Shown: one piece after another, positions 23,783 to 32,430 of the stretch
Layout of the letters: the number at the start of each line of letters is the position of its first letter
Numbering within the stretch: the stretch's first letter is position 1
Assembly (NCBI RefSeq): GCF_002262875.1
Contig: NZ_NKYE01000021.1
Location: forward strand, 55,917 to 119,916
Length of the DNA: 64,000 nucleotides
Direction of reading: 5' to 3'
DNA from: Amycolatopsis antarctica
GTDB taxonomy: Bacteria > Actinomycetota > Actinomycetes > Mycobacteriales > Pseudonocardiaceae
Program-made: the position numbers and the translations under genes
The notes under the pieces: model-generated
Database searches by the model: none
Told to the model about the DNA's origin: nothing
What the model saw: only the letters and a program-made list of their open reading frames with translations

Positions 23783-25309
23783 TCAGGCCGAGGGCTTGGT
23801 CAGAGCGCAGTCCGGCCGGGACAGGTCCAGCTTCGACCCGGCAGCCAGGCACGCCGGGATCGCGGCGGTCTGCTGCCCGTACTTCCGGAACTTGTGCACG
23901 GTCGTGTTTCCGGCCGCGTCCACCTCGCACGGATTGTTCGCGGTACAGACCTCACCGAAGATGTTTCCGGTGTTGTGGACACCGACCACGGCCTCCGTGT
24001 GCGGATCGATCAGCGGTGACCCCGAGGCTCCCGAACTGGGCGAACAGTCCTCCGTGTACCAGACGGCGTTGTGCTGTACGTAGCCCTCTTCCCGCAGTTC
24101 CGGCGCCGCACCGCCGATTTCGCAGTTCCAGGTCTCGCCGAGACCACCCGAGACGAGGTCGATGGGATCCGCCTGGCCGACGGGGTCGCCGGCCAGCGCG
24201 AATACCTTGACCTTCTCGGCCGCCAGTTCCGCGTAGGTCTTGTTCAGTTCGTACAGTGCGACGTCGGTGCCGGTCATGGTGGCGTAGGTAAGGGTGGTGG
24301 TGCTGAGGTTCGTCGTGGGTTCACCGTCCTCGCCGAGCACGGTGACGTCCCGCTGTTCCGGTCTGTCGACGACGGCGGAGCCGGGCGCCGGACGTTCACC
24401 GTCGACGCAGTGGCCGTTGGTGAGCAGCAGCGCGGGGTCTTCCGGTCGCGAGTGGTTCGCCCGCACGACGGAACCGGAACAGTTGCCGAGACTGACCGCG
24501 CCCTCCAGGGTCGGTTCACGTTCGGTCATGTTGTCGGCCAGCCAGGTTCGAAAAGCGTTGGCATCGGAGTAGATGTACGGGTCGGGACCGCCACTGCCAC
24601 CACTGACGGCACCGATCAACCGCCATTCGTCACCGGCCCGGACCACGGCAGGGCCACCGGAGTCCATATTGGTCGGTCCCACCGTGCCGTCGAGACTACC
24701 GACGCAGATCTCCGTGTCGTCGATTCTCTCCTCCCCGCACGCGGCCTTCTCCTGCACCACCGTGTCGGCTTCGCGCTGCCGGTCGGGGAAGCATGCCGGT
24801 TCCATCTGGTCACAGGTCATACCCCAGCCCATGATGCGGGTGGCATCACCCGGCGCCGGGCTGTTTTCGGCGATCGCGATCGGCTGGCTCTTCGCCGGTG
24901 TCTTCAGTTTCAGCAGTGCGATGTCGCCGCCGCCTGCCACGCCGGCCGGGTGATTGATGAACTTCTCGACCTCGATCACCTCGCCACCGGAGGTGACGCT
25001 GGTGGAGCCGATGCGTACCTTCCAGTCGGGTGGGTAGCCAACCAGCTTCTGGTCCTCGGTCCGCGCACAGTGGCCGGCGGTGAGCGTCCATTGTGGTGCG
25101 ATCAGCGTCGTGCCGCATACGTGTCCGTCCGGTCGCGGCGAGTCGGGCCGTTGTAGCGAACCGTGGAACGCGTAGGCGGCAGGCGATTCCACGCCTCCGC
25201 TGATGGCCGAGGCGACAGGCGCCGACAGGACCGACGCGGCGAGCGCCAACCCGAGCGCGAGGACGGCGCCGATCCGTATCGAGGGGGTTCTGAGTCCTTG
25301 GAAAACCAT
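23783..25309 (-). CDS. secreted protein with two tandem trypsin-like serine protease domains
   Basis: 508 aa from ATG 25309. Signal peptide (residues about 1-35). The mature N-terminus starts ISGGVE, like the IVGG of trypsin. First domain: TLTAGHC (His80), GGDIALLKL (Asp) and NMDSGGPAVV (Ser, with Met replacing the usual Gly before DSGGP). Second domain: LLTNGHCVD (His), GTDVALYEL (Asp) and SSGASGSPLID (Ser), more like glutamyl endopeptidase/V8 proteases. Each domain thus keeps a full catalytic triad. It ends in a Cys-containing tail. Both halves could be active proteases of different specificity, and the first could process the second. It stands alone between minus-strand ABC and plus-strand DHFR-like genes. 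Confidence 0.85.
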   Translation of the reverse strand: MVFQGLRTPSIRIGAVLALGLALAASVLSAPVASAISGGVESPAAYAFHGSLQRPDSPRPDGHVCGTTLIAPQWTLTAGHCARTEDQKLVGYPPDWKVRIGSTSVTSGGEVIEVEKFINHPAGVAGGGDIALLKLKTPAKSQPIAIAENSPAPGDATRIMGWGMTCDQMEPACFPDRQREADTVVQEKAACGEERIDDTEICVGSLDGTVGPTNMDSGGPAVVRAGDEWRLIGAVSGGSGGPDPYIYSDANAFRTWLADNMTEREPTLEGAVSLGNCSGSVVRANHSRPEDPALLLTNGHCVDGERPAPGSAVVDRPEQRDVTVLGEDGEPTTNLSTTTLTYATMTGTDVALYELNKTYAELAAEKVKVFALAGDPVGQADPIDLVSGGLGETWNCEIGGAAPELREEGYVQHNAVWYTEDCSPSSGASGSPLIDPHTEAVVGVHNTGNIFGEVCTANNPCEVDAAGNTTVHKFRKYGQQTAAIPACLAAGSKLDLSRPDCALTKPSA

Positions 25310-25544
25310 GGTCTGAACGGTGCCGCCGCATTGTCGTGGCCGTGTCACGGCACTGTCATGATCGCGCTACGCCAACGCCGTCCGTTGCCCGCACGACCGA
25401 TCGACGACCGTACCGTCCAGGTCGATCTGCCCAGCGGCTCCTCACGGAGGAAGCACGCCGGTAACGTCGCCGGAACCGTTTTCGACGAGGAGCTTGATTG
25501 CCCATGGTCCGGTGCCGGTCGGCACCCGTACCCGAAGGAGACGC

Positions 25545-26111
25545 ATGGCAAAGCTCATCTACTCGATGGTGACCTCGCTCGACGGTTACGCCGAGGCGTC
25601 GGAGGGCGGACTCGGCACCGGGGCTGACGATCCGGAGGTGCACACGTTCATCAACGACCTCTTCCGGCCCGTCGGCACGTATCTCTACGGCCGGCGGATG
25701 TACGAGACGATGGTCTACTGGGAGACCGCGCACACCGAGCCCGACCAGCCGCCGCACATCCTGCAGTACGCCCGCGACTGGCAGGCCGCGGAGAAGATCG
25801 TGTACTCCACGACACTGGAGTCGGTGGCCGGCGCGAAAACCAGGATCGAGCGGACCTTCGATCCGGAGGCGGTGCGCACCCTCAAGGCCGAGGCCGATCA
25901 GGACCTCACCGTCGACGGCCCGAACCTTGCGGCCCAGGCGATCGCGGCCGGCCTGGTGGACGAGTTCCACCTGTTCGTCACGACGAGCGTTGTCGGCGGC
26001 GGCAAGCGGTTCTTCCCGGAGAACGTGCGCCTCGATCTCGAACTGGTCGAGCAGCGTGCTTTCGGCAGCGGACTGATCTACGCCCGCTACCGGACCCACT
26101 CCGGTGGGTGA
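25545..26111 (+). CDS. dihydrofolate reductase-family protein (RibD C-terminal domain)
   Basis: 188 aa, ATG 25545 behind GAAGGAG. It starts MAKLIYSMVTSLDGYAEASE, the typical RibD-C/YyaP opening, with GRRMYETMVYW and VDGPNLAAQAIAAGLVDEFHLFV completing an NADPH-dependent reductase fold. It is related to dihydrofolate reductase but single-domain. In actinomycetes these are usually stand-alone reductases of unknown substrate. The gene is monocistronic and followed by a minus-strand methyltransferase. Confidence 0.88.
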   Translation: MAKLIYSMVTSLDGYAEASEGGLGTGADDPEVHTFINDLFRPVGTYLYGRRMYETMVYWETAHTEPDQPPHILQYARDWQAAEKIVYSTTLESVAGAKTRIERTFDPEAVRTLKAEADQDLTVDGPNLAAQAIAAGLVDEFHLFVTTSVVGGGKRFFPENVRLDLELVEQRAFGSGLIYARYRTHSGG

Positions 26112-26238
26112 CGCTGCCGGGACGGCTCGCATGGCCAGAGGCAGAAACCGTTGAGCGGGTTCAGGTTCCGCGCTGCGTCACCGGCGCGTTCGCCTCGGGG
26201 CCCTGCCCGGTCCGCGCGGAAACAGTGGCGGGGCCCGC

Positions 26239-26883
26239 TTACCGAGGCGGTGTCGCGGGCCGGCGGGTGAAGAGAATCGCACCCGGCTTCGGCTCGTCCG
26301 GATTCAGCAAGTGTTGGGCCTCCACGGTGAAACCCGCCTCGCGAAGCCAGTCGGCCACGCGGGACGGCTGGCGGCGGTGCGTGCGTGCCGTGGGCTGTTC
26401 GCTGTGTTCGTCCGTCCTGGTAGCCGACTCGTCGCCGACGTGGAATCCCACGGCCAGCACCCCGCCCGGCCGCAGGACCCGGTGGAACTGCCCGAGCACG
26501 CCCGGCACCGCCTCGTCCGGGATGTGGATCAGCGACCACCACGCGAGTACGCCGGCGAGGGTGCGGTCGGCGAGCGGCAGGTCGGTCATCGAGCCGACCT
26601 CGAACCGCGCACCGGGGTGCTCACGGCGGGCGATCTCGATCATCGCCGGCGACAGGTCGATGCCGAACGCGTCCGCGCCCAGCTCCCGCAGCAGCGCGGT
26701 GGTGTGCCCCGGCCCGCAGCCCACGTCGGCGACGGGCCCACCCCCGAGCGCGCGGACCAGATCGGCGAACAGCACGACTCCCGCGCGAACGTGGAGCAGC
26801 CTGTCGAGCAGGTCGCGCGTCTCGTCGGCGTAACCGGCCGCGATGGAGTCGTACGAGTCCCGGGTCTCGGTCAGCCAGGTCAC
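26239..26883 (-). CDS. class I SAM-dependent methyltransferase
   Basis: 214 aa from GTG 26883. Motif I VADVGCGPGHTTALL (SAM binding), then GADAFGIDLSPAMIEIAR (motif with the acidic SAM ribose contact) and RFEVGSMTDLPLADRTLAG, followed by LGQFHRVLRPGGVLAV, give the complete methyltransferase-11 pattern. The C-terminal region binds the acceptor. A longer upstream frame overlaps the next plus-strand gene on the opposite strand and was rejected. The substrate is unknown. Confidence 0.85.
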   Translation of the reverse strand: MTWLTETRDSYDSIAAGYADETRDLLDRLLHVRAGVVLFADLVRALGGGPVADVGCGPGHTTALLRELGADAFGIDLSPAMIEIARREHPGARFEVGSMTDLPLADRTLAGVLAWWSLIHIPDEAVPGVLGQFHRVLRPGGVLAVGFHVGDESATRTDEHSEQPTARTHRRQPSRVADWLREAGFTVEAQHLLNPDEPKPGAILFTRRPATPPR

Positions 26884-27154
26884 CAGGGAACCGTAGCCCC
26901 TCCGGCCGGGCGCCGACAGGTGCGCGTACTCGCCGGCGGCCGACAGGCGGGCGTACGGGGACACCCCGGGTGTCGCTCGTCGGGGGGCGCCCGGGGCGGT
27001 CAGTTCCGTCACACAGTGCCGCTGGGGTATCTGCCGCCGTTTGGCCGACCCGGCGGGGGGTATCCACAGCCATGACTGATTGGTGCCCTTACGGGATCGA
27101 GCCCGCTGGTGCCGGCCGGCGTAACGGGCGAATGTCTCCACCGGTGACGGTGGC

Positions 27155-28291
27155 GTGGCGGTGACCGCGGCGGCCCTGCCCATGGGGGTGGAGGAGGAGT
27201 TTCTTCTCGTCGACCCCAGCACCGGTGTCCCCGTGCCGTGTGTCGGTGCCCTTCTCGGCGACACCCGAACCCGCCCGGAGACCCCACCCGGCGCGGTACT
27301 GCAGCGTGAGCTCCGGGAGACGCAGATCGAAGCGACAACGGGAGTTTGCCGCTCCGCAGCCGAACTGCGGGCGCATGTCAGTGCGGGCCGGCAGGCGGTG
27401 GAGTTCCTGGCCACGATGCACGGGGTCCGCGCCATCGCCACCGGATTACCGTTCCGCGCCAGCGAGGACGCCCCGGCGGCGGTGGGCAGGTACGCCGACA
27501 TCGACGACATCTTCGGGCCACTCACGACCGGGTACGAGGCGTGCGGAACCCACGTTCACGTCGAGGTTCCGGACCGGGACACGGCCGTCGCGGTGGTCAA
27601 TCACCTCAGACCGTGGTTGCCGACCCTGCTCGCGCTGTCGGTCAATTCCCCCTTCGAACGCGGCAGGGACACCGGGTACGGCAGTTGGCGGGCGGTGCTG
27701 CAGTCCAGGTTCCCCGGCTCGGGCGTCACACCGTGGTTCGCCGGCCACGCCGACTACCGGAAGACCGTCGAGATGCTGGTCGACTGGGGAAGTCTCGTCG
27801 ACCCCACGATGACGTTCTGGCTGGCGCGCCCGTCGCCGCACCTGCCCACCGTGGAGTTCAGGGTGGCCGATTCCGCCACCACCGCGGACGAGGCGGTGCT
27901 CTACGCGCTGCTTGGCCGCGCACTGGTACGCACCGCCCTCGACGAACTCGCGCGTGGCCGGGAAGCACCGGCGCTGCCGCAGCAACTGTGTGCATCCGCG
28001 TTGTGGTCGGCCTCCCGGAACGGCCTCGACGGCGACGGGGTCGACGTGCGGGACCGTACCCGGGTGACGGCATGGGACCTGCTCGGCAGGTTGCTTCGCC
28101 ATGTGCACGGCGCCTTGTGTGCCGCGGACGACGACGTCGAAGTGGCGGGGCTCGTCGACGCGATGCGAGCTCGCGGCACCGGCGCGCAGCGGCAGCGGCA
28201 ACGGCGGGGACCCGGTGGCTCGCTGACCGCGTCCCTAATCAGCTCCGCGCCCGCCCCCATTCGTTCCGCCGACCGTCAGGAGGCGCTGTGA
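27155..28291 (+). CDS. ybdK: YbdK-type carboxylate-amine ligase (glutamate-cysteine ligase 2 family)
   Basis: 378 aa from GTG 27155. The N-terminal MGVEEEFLLVD with the conserved acidic pair, ACGTHVHVEV (metal/ATP-binding His region), FRVADSATTADEA and the YGSWRAVLQSRFPG element match GCS2/YbdK ligases. These form a gamma-glutamyl-like amide from a carboxylate and an amine with ATP. Its stop overlaps the start of the diiron-type protein (GTGA), indicating a tight functional pair, often seen in actinomycetes. The substrate is unknown; a role in thiol or small-molecule metabolism is inference. Confidence 0.88.
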   Translation: MAVTAAALPMGVEEEFLLVDPSTGVPVPCVGALLGDTRTRPETPPGAVLQRELRETQIEATTGVCRSAAELRAHVSAGRQAVEFLATMHGVRAIATGLPFRASEDAPAAVGRYADIDDIFGPLTTGYEACGTHVHVEVPDRDTAVAVVNHLRPWLPTLLALSVNSPFERGRDTGYGSWRAVLQSRFPGSGVTPWFAGHADYRKTVEMLVDWGSLVDPTMTFWLARPSPHLPTVEFRVADSATTADEAVLYALLGRALVRTALDELARGREAPALPQQLCASALWSASRNGLDGDGVDVRDRTRVTAWDLLGRLLRHVHGALCAADDDVEVAGLVDAMRARGTGAQRQRQRRGPGGSLTASLISSAPAPIRSADRQEAL

Positions 28292-29352
28292 GCATCGATC
28301 ACGTGATTCGGACCAGTACCGCCGCGCCCCTGCCCGCCGCCCGAGGGCCCATCACCGACATGCTGCTGCGCAGCCTGCCGGAGCCCGCCGGCAGCACACC
28401 GAGATTCGACACGGCCGACGTCGCCGGCAGCGATCCGTTCGGCGACGATCTGCAGCTCGCGCTCTACCTCTGTTACGAACTGCACTACCAGGGCCTCGCC
28501 GGGGTCGACGACGCCTGGGAGTGGAACCTCGCGCTGCTCGGTCTGCGGGCGGAGCTGGAGGCCAGATTCGTCGAGGAGCTCCGCTGCCGTGTCGCGGGCG
28601 GAGCGGACACCGAGAGTGCGCTCGACGCCCTGCTGGTCGAACCTGCGGACGCGTACGGCGTCAGCCACCACCTGCGCGACTCCGGGCAATGGCGGCAGGT
28701 GCAGGAACTGTTCGTGCACCGCTCCGCCTATCACCTCAAGGAGGCCGATCCGCACGCATGGGTCATCCCGCGCCTGCGGGGCAGGGCCAAGGCGGCGGTG
28801 GTCGCGGTGGAGTACGACGAGTTCGGTGGCGGGCGGGCCGAGCGCATGCATTCCACGCTCTTCGCGAACCTGATGGCCGAGTCGGGACTGGACACCCGTT
28901 ATCTCGCCTATCTCGACGCGATCCCGGGTACCACCCTCGCGACCGTCAACGTGATGTCCCTGTTCGGTCTGCACCGCCGTCACCGGGGTGCGCTGGTCGG
29001 GCATTTCGCGGCCACCGAGATCACCACGGGGCCGAACGCCCAGCGCATGGAAACCGCGTTGCGCCGGATGGGTGCGGGTCCTGACGTCGTGCTTTTCTAC
29101 ACCGAGCACATCGAGGCGGACGCCGTGCACGAACAGGTACTGCGCGAGGACGTCATCGGCGCGGTGCTCGAGGAGAACCCCGCACTCGCCGCGGACGTGG
29201 TCTTCGGTATCCAGGCCTCCGAATACGTCGAGGGCAGGGCCGCGCAGCGGTTGCTCGAAGCGTGGCGGGACGGTCTCAGTTCCTTACGCCCCAACGATTT
29301 TTACCCCGTCGAGTCGCCGCTTGTGCTCGACCGGGGCAGCTTCCTCCGGTGA
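28288..29352 (+). CDS. iron-containing redox enzyme (haem-oxygenase-like diiron fold)
   Basis: 354 aa from GTG 28288. The helical bundle shows metal-ligand pairs typical of haem-oxygenase-like diiron oxidases: YELHYQGL (E-x2-H), VEYDEFGGGRAERMHSTLF (E...H) and YTEHIEADAVHEQVL (H-x2-E...H). The final ADVVFGIQASEYVEGRAAQRLLEAW helix is conserved. It is co-translated with YbdK. The 3' end overlaps the antisense CDGSH gene by 52 bp. A longer upstream frame from 27346 runs over the ligase gene and is a shadow. The same C-terminal segment occurs as a fragment at 61886-62052. Confidence 0.8.
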   Translation: MSIDHVIRTSTAAPLPAARGPITDMLLRSLPEPAGSTPRFDTADVAGSDPFGDDLQLALYLCYELHYQGLAGVDDAWEWNLALLGLRAELEARFVEELRCRVAGGADTESALDALLVEPADAYGVSHHLRDSGQWRQVQELFVHRSAYHLKEADPHAWVIPRLRGRAKAAVVAVEYDEFGGGRAERMHSTLFANLMAESGLDTRYLAYLDAIPGTTLATVNVMSLFGLHRRHRGALVGHFAATEITTGPNAQRMETALRRMGAGPDVVLFYTEHIEADAVHEQVLREDVIGAVLEENPALAADVVFGIQASEYVEGRAAQRLLEAWRDGLSSLRPNDFYPVESPLVLDRGSFLR

Positions 29353-29640
29353 CTGGTGTCGCAGAACGGGTACCGCTTGCTGCGGCGACACGTGCACAGT
29401 GCCACGAGAAACCGGTCGGACCGCACGACGACACCGTCATCCACCGCTATCTCCACCGGGCCCTCGATCAACACCGGGCCGCCGGGGACCACACGGACCC
29501 TGCGACTCGGCTGGGTGTTCTCCGTTGTCATACCGGCGCCTCACATCTGTTGTCCTCGCACGATTTTCCGGCCGCACACCACGCGCGGTGCTCGCACTCC
29601 GGTACGGACCGGGTTCCCCGGAGCGCGTCACGGGCAAACC
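29186..29640. repeat. segmental duplication, copy A
   Basis: 455 bp that recur at 61886-62340, exactly 32,700 bp downstream, in the same orientation. I counted about 20 mismatches and no gap. The unit spans the last 55 codons of the diiron-type protein, the whole antisense CDGSH gene and about 110 bp beyond. Weaker similarity continues after a roughly 20-bp gap to about 29700. This copy is linked to an intact upstream gene, so it is the parent copy. Confidence 0.9.
29301..29531 (-). CDS. CDGSH iron-sulfur domain protein
   Basis: 76 aa. The C-terminal half has CTCRRSKRYPFCDTSH, which is the CDGSH cluster motif C-x-C-x2-S-x3-P-x-C-D-x-S-H, whose three Cys and one His hold a 2Fe-2S cluster. The N-terminal half forms the beta-strands (VRVVPGGPVLIEGPVEIAV). 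It lies antisense to and overlaps the end of the diiron-type gene. A second nearly identical copy lies at 62001-62231. The redox partner is unknown, but genomic pairing with the diiron-type protein suggests electron transfer. Confidence 0.9.
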   Translation of the reverse strand: MTTENTQPSRRVRVVPGGPVLIEGPVEIAVDDGVVVRSDRFLVALCTCRRSKRYPFCDTSHRRKLPRSSTSGDSTG

Positions 29641-29824
29641 CCCGCCCAGCGTCGGCGGCGCCGCCCGGGGGTCGCTGACCTACGGGCCCTCCCACGAGAC
29701 CGAACGGCGAACGCGGGACAACGGGCAACGGCGCCGGTGGCGGGTACGATTCGAGGGACCTCACGGGCGTGCTGGACGCCGCGCCCAGGTCCCCTTGCGG
29801 CTTCGTCCCCCGCTGGGAGGTTCT

Positions 29825-30742
29825 GTGTTCGCCGGATTCAGCAGCTTTGACCGCGAGACGTCAGGCGCGACGATCCATGGTGTTCGGTCCGGTAGCGGGC
29901 CGGCGGTGCTGTTGCTGCACGGGATACCCCAGACGCATCTGATGTGGCGTTTCGTCGCCCCGTTGCTGGCTCGGGACTTCACGGTGGTCGCCACCGATCT
30001 GCGCGGCTACGGCAGCAGCGGCTGTCTGCCCGGTGAGGATCCTCGTCGACACGGCATGCGAGAACTTGCTCGGGAACAGCGCGAGGTGATGGCCGCGTTG
30101 GGACACGAGCGGTTCGCCGTCGTCGGTCACGATCGCGGGGCGCGGTGCGCTTACCGCATGGCGCTGGACCACCCCGACACGGTCACCGCGTTGAGTGTCC
30201 TCGACGTTGTGCCCACTGGCGAGGTGTTCGCCCGCGCGGATGCCGAGTTCGCACTGGGCTTCTGGGTGTGGTCGTTCCTGGCTGCCCCCTCGCCGATTCC
30301 GGAGACGATGATCAACAGTGCGCCGGACGTCTTCGTCGACCACATGCTCGATGGCTGGGCCGCGCCGAACCACGCCGTCGAGGCCGAGGTTCGCTCCTCG
30401 TACCGGCAGCAGTTCCACGACCCTGAGCGTGTGGCCACGATCTGTCAGCAGTACCGGGCCGCGGCCACCGCCGACCGCGCCGACGATGAAGCCGATCGAG
30501 ACCGGCAACGTAAGGTGCGGGCTCCGGTGCAGGTGTTGTGGAGTCAGCAAGGTGCTGTCGAGGCGTGGTACGACCCGATCGAGATGTGGAAGCGCTGGGC
30601 CGACGACGTCGATGGGCAATCGTTGTCCTGCGGCCACTTCCTGCCGGAAGAACAGCCGGATCTGACGGCGCGGCTGTTGCGCGGTTTCTTGGAGAACCAC
30701 ATCGGGCCTGTTTCCGTCGAGGACACGGCGGGGGATTCCTAG
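29825..30742 (+). CDS. alpha/beta hydrolase, haloacetate dehalogenase/epoxide hydrolase-like
   Basis: 305 aa from GTG 29825 behind GGGAGG. LLLHGIPQTHLMW (oxyanion loop), then VVGHDRGARCAYRMALDHP with nucleophile Asp103 and carboxylate-binding Arg104/Arg107 at the spacing of fluoroacetate dehalogenases, and SCGHFLPEEQPD with the catalytic His near the C-terminus. In fluoroacetate dehalogenases the halide pocket has a His-Trp in a WHW context. Here the aligned segment reads FWVWSFLAAP, so the His is replaced by Val. It may therefore prefer chloroacetate or an epoxide. The true substrate is unknown. A 584-aa frame upstream is an artefact of the frame reading through the earlier gene. Confidence 0.8.
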   Translation: MFAGFSSFDRETSGATIHGVRSGSGPAVLLLHGIPQTHLMWRFVAPLLARDFTVVATDLRGYGSSGCLPGEDPRRHGMRELAREQREVMAALGHERFAVVGHDRGARCAYRMALDHPDTVTALSVLDVVPTGEVFARADAEFALGFWVWSFLAAPSPIPETMINSAPDVFVDHMLDGWAAPNHAVEAEVRSSYRQQFHDPERVATICQQYRAAATADRADDEADRDRQRKVRAPVQVLWSQQGAVEAWYDPIEMWKRWADDVDGQSLSCGHFLPEEQPDLTARLLRGFLENHIGPVSVEDTAGDS

Positions 30743-30881
30743 CGATTCTCCGCCGGGCGTGGCGGGACAGCGCGCGCCTCGCCCGGTCTCCTCCATTTGC
30801 CTCGGTAGGGCCGAGAGGGACGAATTCGATGTCGAGGCGCCGTGACCGGTTCGGCGCGATCCGTGTCGGCTAATCGGTAAG

Positions 30882-31982
30882 TCAGTCCAGTGCGCCGCGC
30901 ATCTCGTTGTTGTAGAGCGCGAACTGGCTGACCGCGGACATCAGGATGCCCACGATCGCCTGGATGATCTGGACGATCACCAGGATCTTGTCGATGATGT
31001 TGCCCAGGGCGTCGCTGAGCTCGCTGACCACCCGGTAGATCGCCGACAGGTCCGGCAGCGGCGGCGCGGCCGGAACATTGTCCTTGTCCGCGACGTCGAG
31101 TAGGGCGAATAGCACCCCCAGACTCTCCGGGACGTCGGTGAGCAGAGACTCGATCTCCACGAACAGCAGATAACAGCCGTGTGCGTGCGTCTTGTACAGC
31201 TCGCCGCACACGCCGATGTCCGCCGCCGCACCGGTATACAGGCCGCAGACCTTCTCGACGAACCACTCGGCGGAGTCGGAGGCCGCACCGTCCCAGGACC
31301 GGAACAGAGTGCCGGCCGCGTTCCGGGTCAGCTCACCCAGCCCGGTCCAGTAGTCGCCCGCCCTGCACAGCGCGTCCCCGGCGCGGTACACGCCGTTCCA
31401 GTCGCCGGTGAATGCCTTGGTCGTCATCTCGACCAATTCGCCCCACTGCCCGATGGTGACGTCCCAGATGCTCTGCAGCACCGGGTTCCGGAACTTGCCG
31501 GTCGTGACGACCGAATCCGGTAATCCGAGGATGGTGTTCACGATGTCCTGGATCGAGAAATCCCCGGAGCCGGCGTACCCGTGCTCGGGAAAATCCGACC
31601 CGAAGTAGAAACCGGCGGAGCCGAACTGTTCGAGTCCGGCGTCGCCCTCCTTCGGGTACTCGAAGCCCATGTCATCCCACGTACGGCCGATGTCCTCACG
31701 GGCGGCGTCCTCAGATGCCGAGTACTGGTCCCGGACGGCGTTCAGATTCGCCTGAATCCGGCGAAGCATCGCCGGGGTGCATCCGGTCGAGATGGCCAGC
31801 TCGTCCGCCAGGCTGTGGTGGGGCACGAACAGCGCGTCGAGCAGGCCGAACTCCCCATTCGGCCACTCGAAGAACGGCGTGCTCAGCATGTCGTACAGGT
31901 AGCCGTCCGAGTCGTCGGCCAGCGCGGAGAACCGGTCGGCTGCCAGCGTGAACGCCGTCGCATTCCAGTGAAAACCGGTCAT
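30882..31982 (-). CDS. WXG100-like type VII secretion-associated protein
   Basis: 366 aa from ATG 31982, which lies 2 nt after the stop of the YbaB-like gene (31984). The N-terminal helical region (NATAFTLAADRFSALADDSD, then DDMGFEYP) precedes a central domain with conserved Cys residues and a C-terminal hydrophobic helix (IIDKILVIVQIIQAIVGILM). It has no Sec signal. Large ESX/WXG100-like substrates of actinomycetes often have such a helical head and hydrophobic tail and sit next to YbaB/EbfC-type proteins, as here. The specific function (toxin, structural or regulatory) is unknown. Confidence 0.6.
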   Translation of the reverse strand: MTGFHWNATAFTLAADRFSALADDSDGYLYDMLSTPFFEWPNGEFGLLDALFVPHHSLADELAISTGCTPAMLRRIQANLNAVRDQYSASEDAAREDIGRTWDDMGFEYPKEGDAGLEQFGSAGFYFGSDFPEHGYAGSGDFSIQDIVNTILGLPDSVVTTGKFRNPVLQSIWDVTIGQWGELVEMTTKAFTGDWNGVYRAGDALCRAGDYWTGLGELTRNAAGTLFRSWDGAASDSAEWFVEKVCGLYTGAAADIGVCGELYKTHAHGCYLLFVEIESLLTDVPESLGVLFALLDVADKDNVPAAPPLPDLSAIYRVVSELSDALGNIIDKILVIVQIIQAIVGILMSAVSQFALYNNEMRGALD

Positions 31983-31983
31983 T

Positions 31984-32430
31984 TCACCACCTGGTCCGAG
32001 TCGTCGGCCTGTCGAACAGGTCGGGCATGGGTTCGTCGTCCTCGGCACGGCGCGGTCGCTCCGCCGACACGGGCGGGAAACTGCTGCGCAGCCGGCCAGC
32101 AGTGAGGTCGGCGAGGGAGTCGTCGGCCAGGGCGGCCGACGCCGCATCCGCGAGCCGTGCCTGAGCCTGCTGCACGCAGTCGACCACCTCGCGCGCGATG
32201 CGCTCCGGCTCCCAGCCGCGCACGGCGGCCCCCAGCATCAGCTCGCGGAGCCCGCCGGAGGCCGTCACGGTCGCACGGACCGCGCCGCCTCCCGCCTCGG
32301 CCGTCGCGCTGACGGCCGAGAGGGTCGCACTCAGCTCGCCGGCCTTGGCGGCTCGCTCGTCGATCCGGTTGCGCAGCTCGTGGAACCGGCGTTCGAGTTC
32401 ACTTCCGCCGGTATCGGCCGGTGGTGTCAT
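31984..32430 (-). CDS. YbaB/EbfC DNA-binding family protein
   Basis: 148 aa, ATG 32430 behind GGGAGGACA. The central helix-strand core ELSATLSAVSATAEAGGGAVRATVTASGGLRELML is the YbaB/EbfC pattern, followed by IAREVVDCVQQAQARLADA. The C-terminus is an acidic/basic tail (RPRRAEDDEPMP). In actinomycetes such proteins lie next to WXG100-like genes; here it leads a two-gene unit with the 366-aa protein. Nucleoid or mRNA binding, or chaperoning of a secreted partner, are both possible. Confidence 0.75.
   Translation of the reverse strand: MTPPADTGGSELERRFHELRNRIDERAAKAGELSATLSAVSATAEAGGGAVRATVTASGGLRELMLGAAVRGWEPERIAREVVDCVQQAQARLADAASAALADDSLADLTAGRLRSSFPPVSAERPRRAEDDEPMPDLFDRPTTRTRW

Noticed and set aside
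28988..29824. 584-aa frame joining the end of the diiron gene to the dehalogenase
   Set aside because: The N-terminal 279 residues are in a different frame from the diiron protein and are Arg/Pro-rich; GTG 29825 has a ribosome binding site.
29825..30742. Naming the hydrolase as fluoroacetate dehalogenase
   Set aside because: The pocket His is replaced by Val, so a specific substrate cannot be supported.
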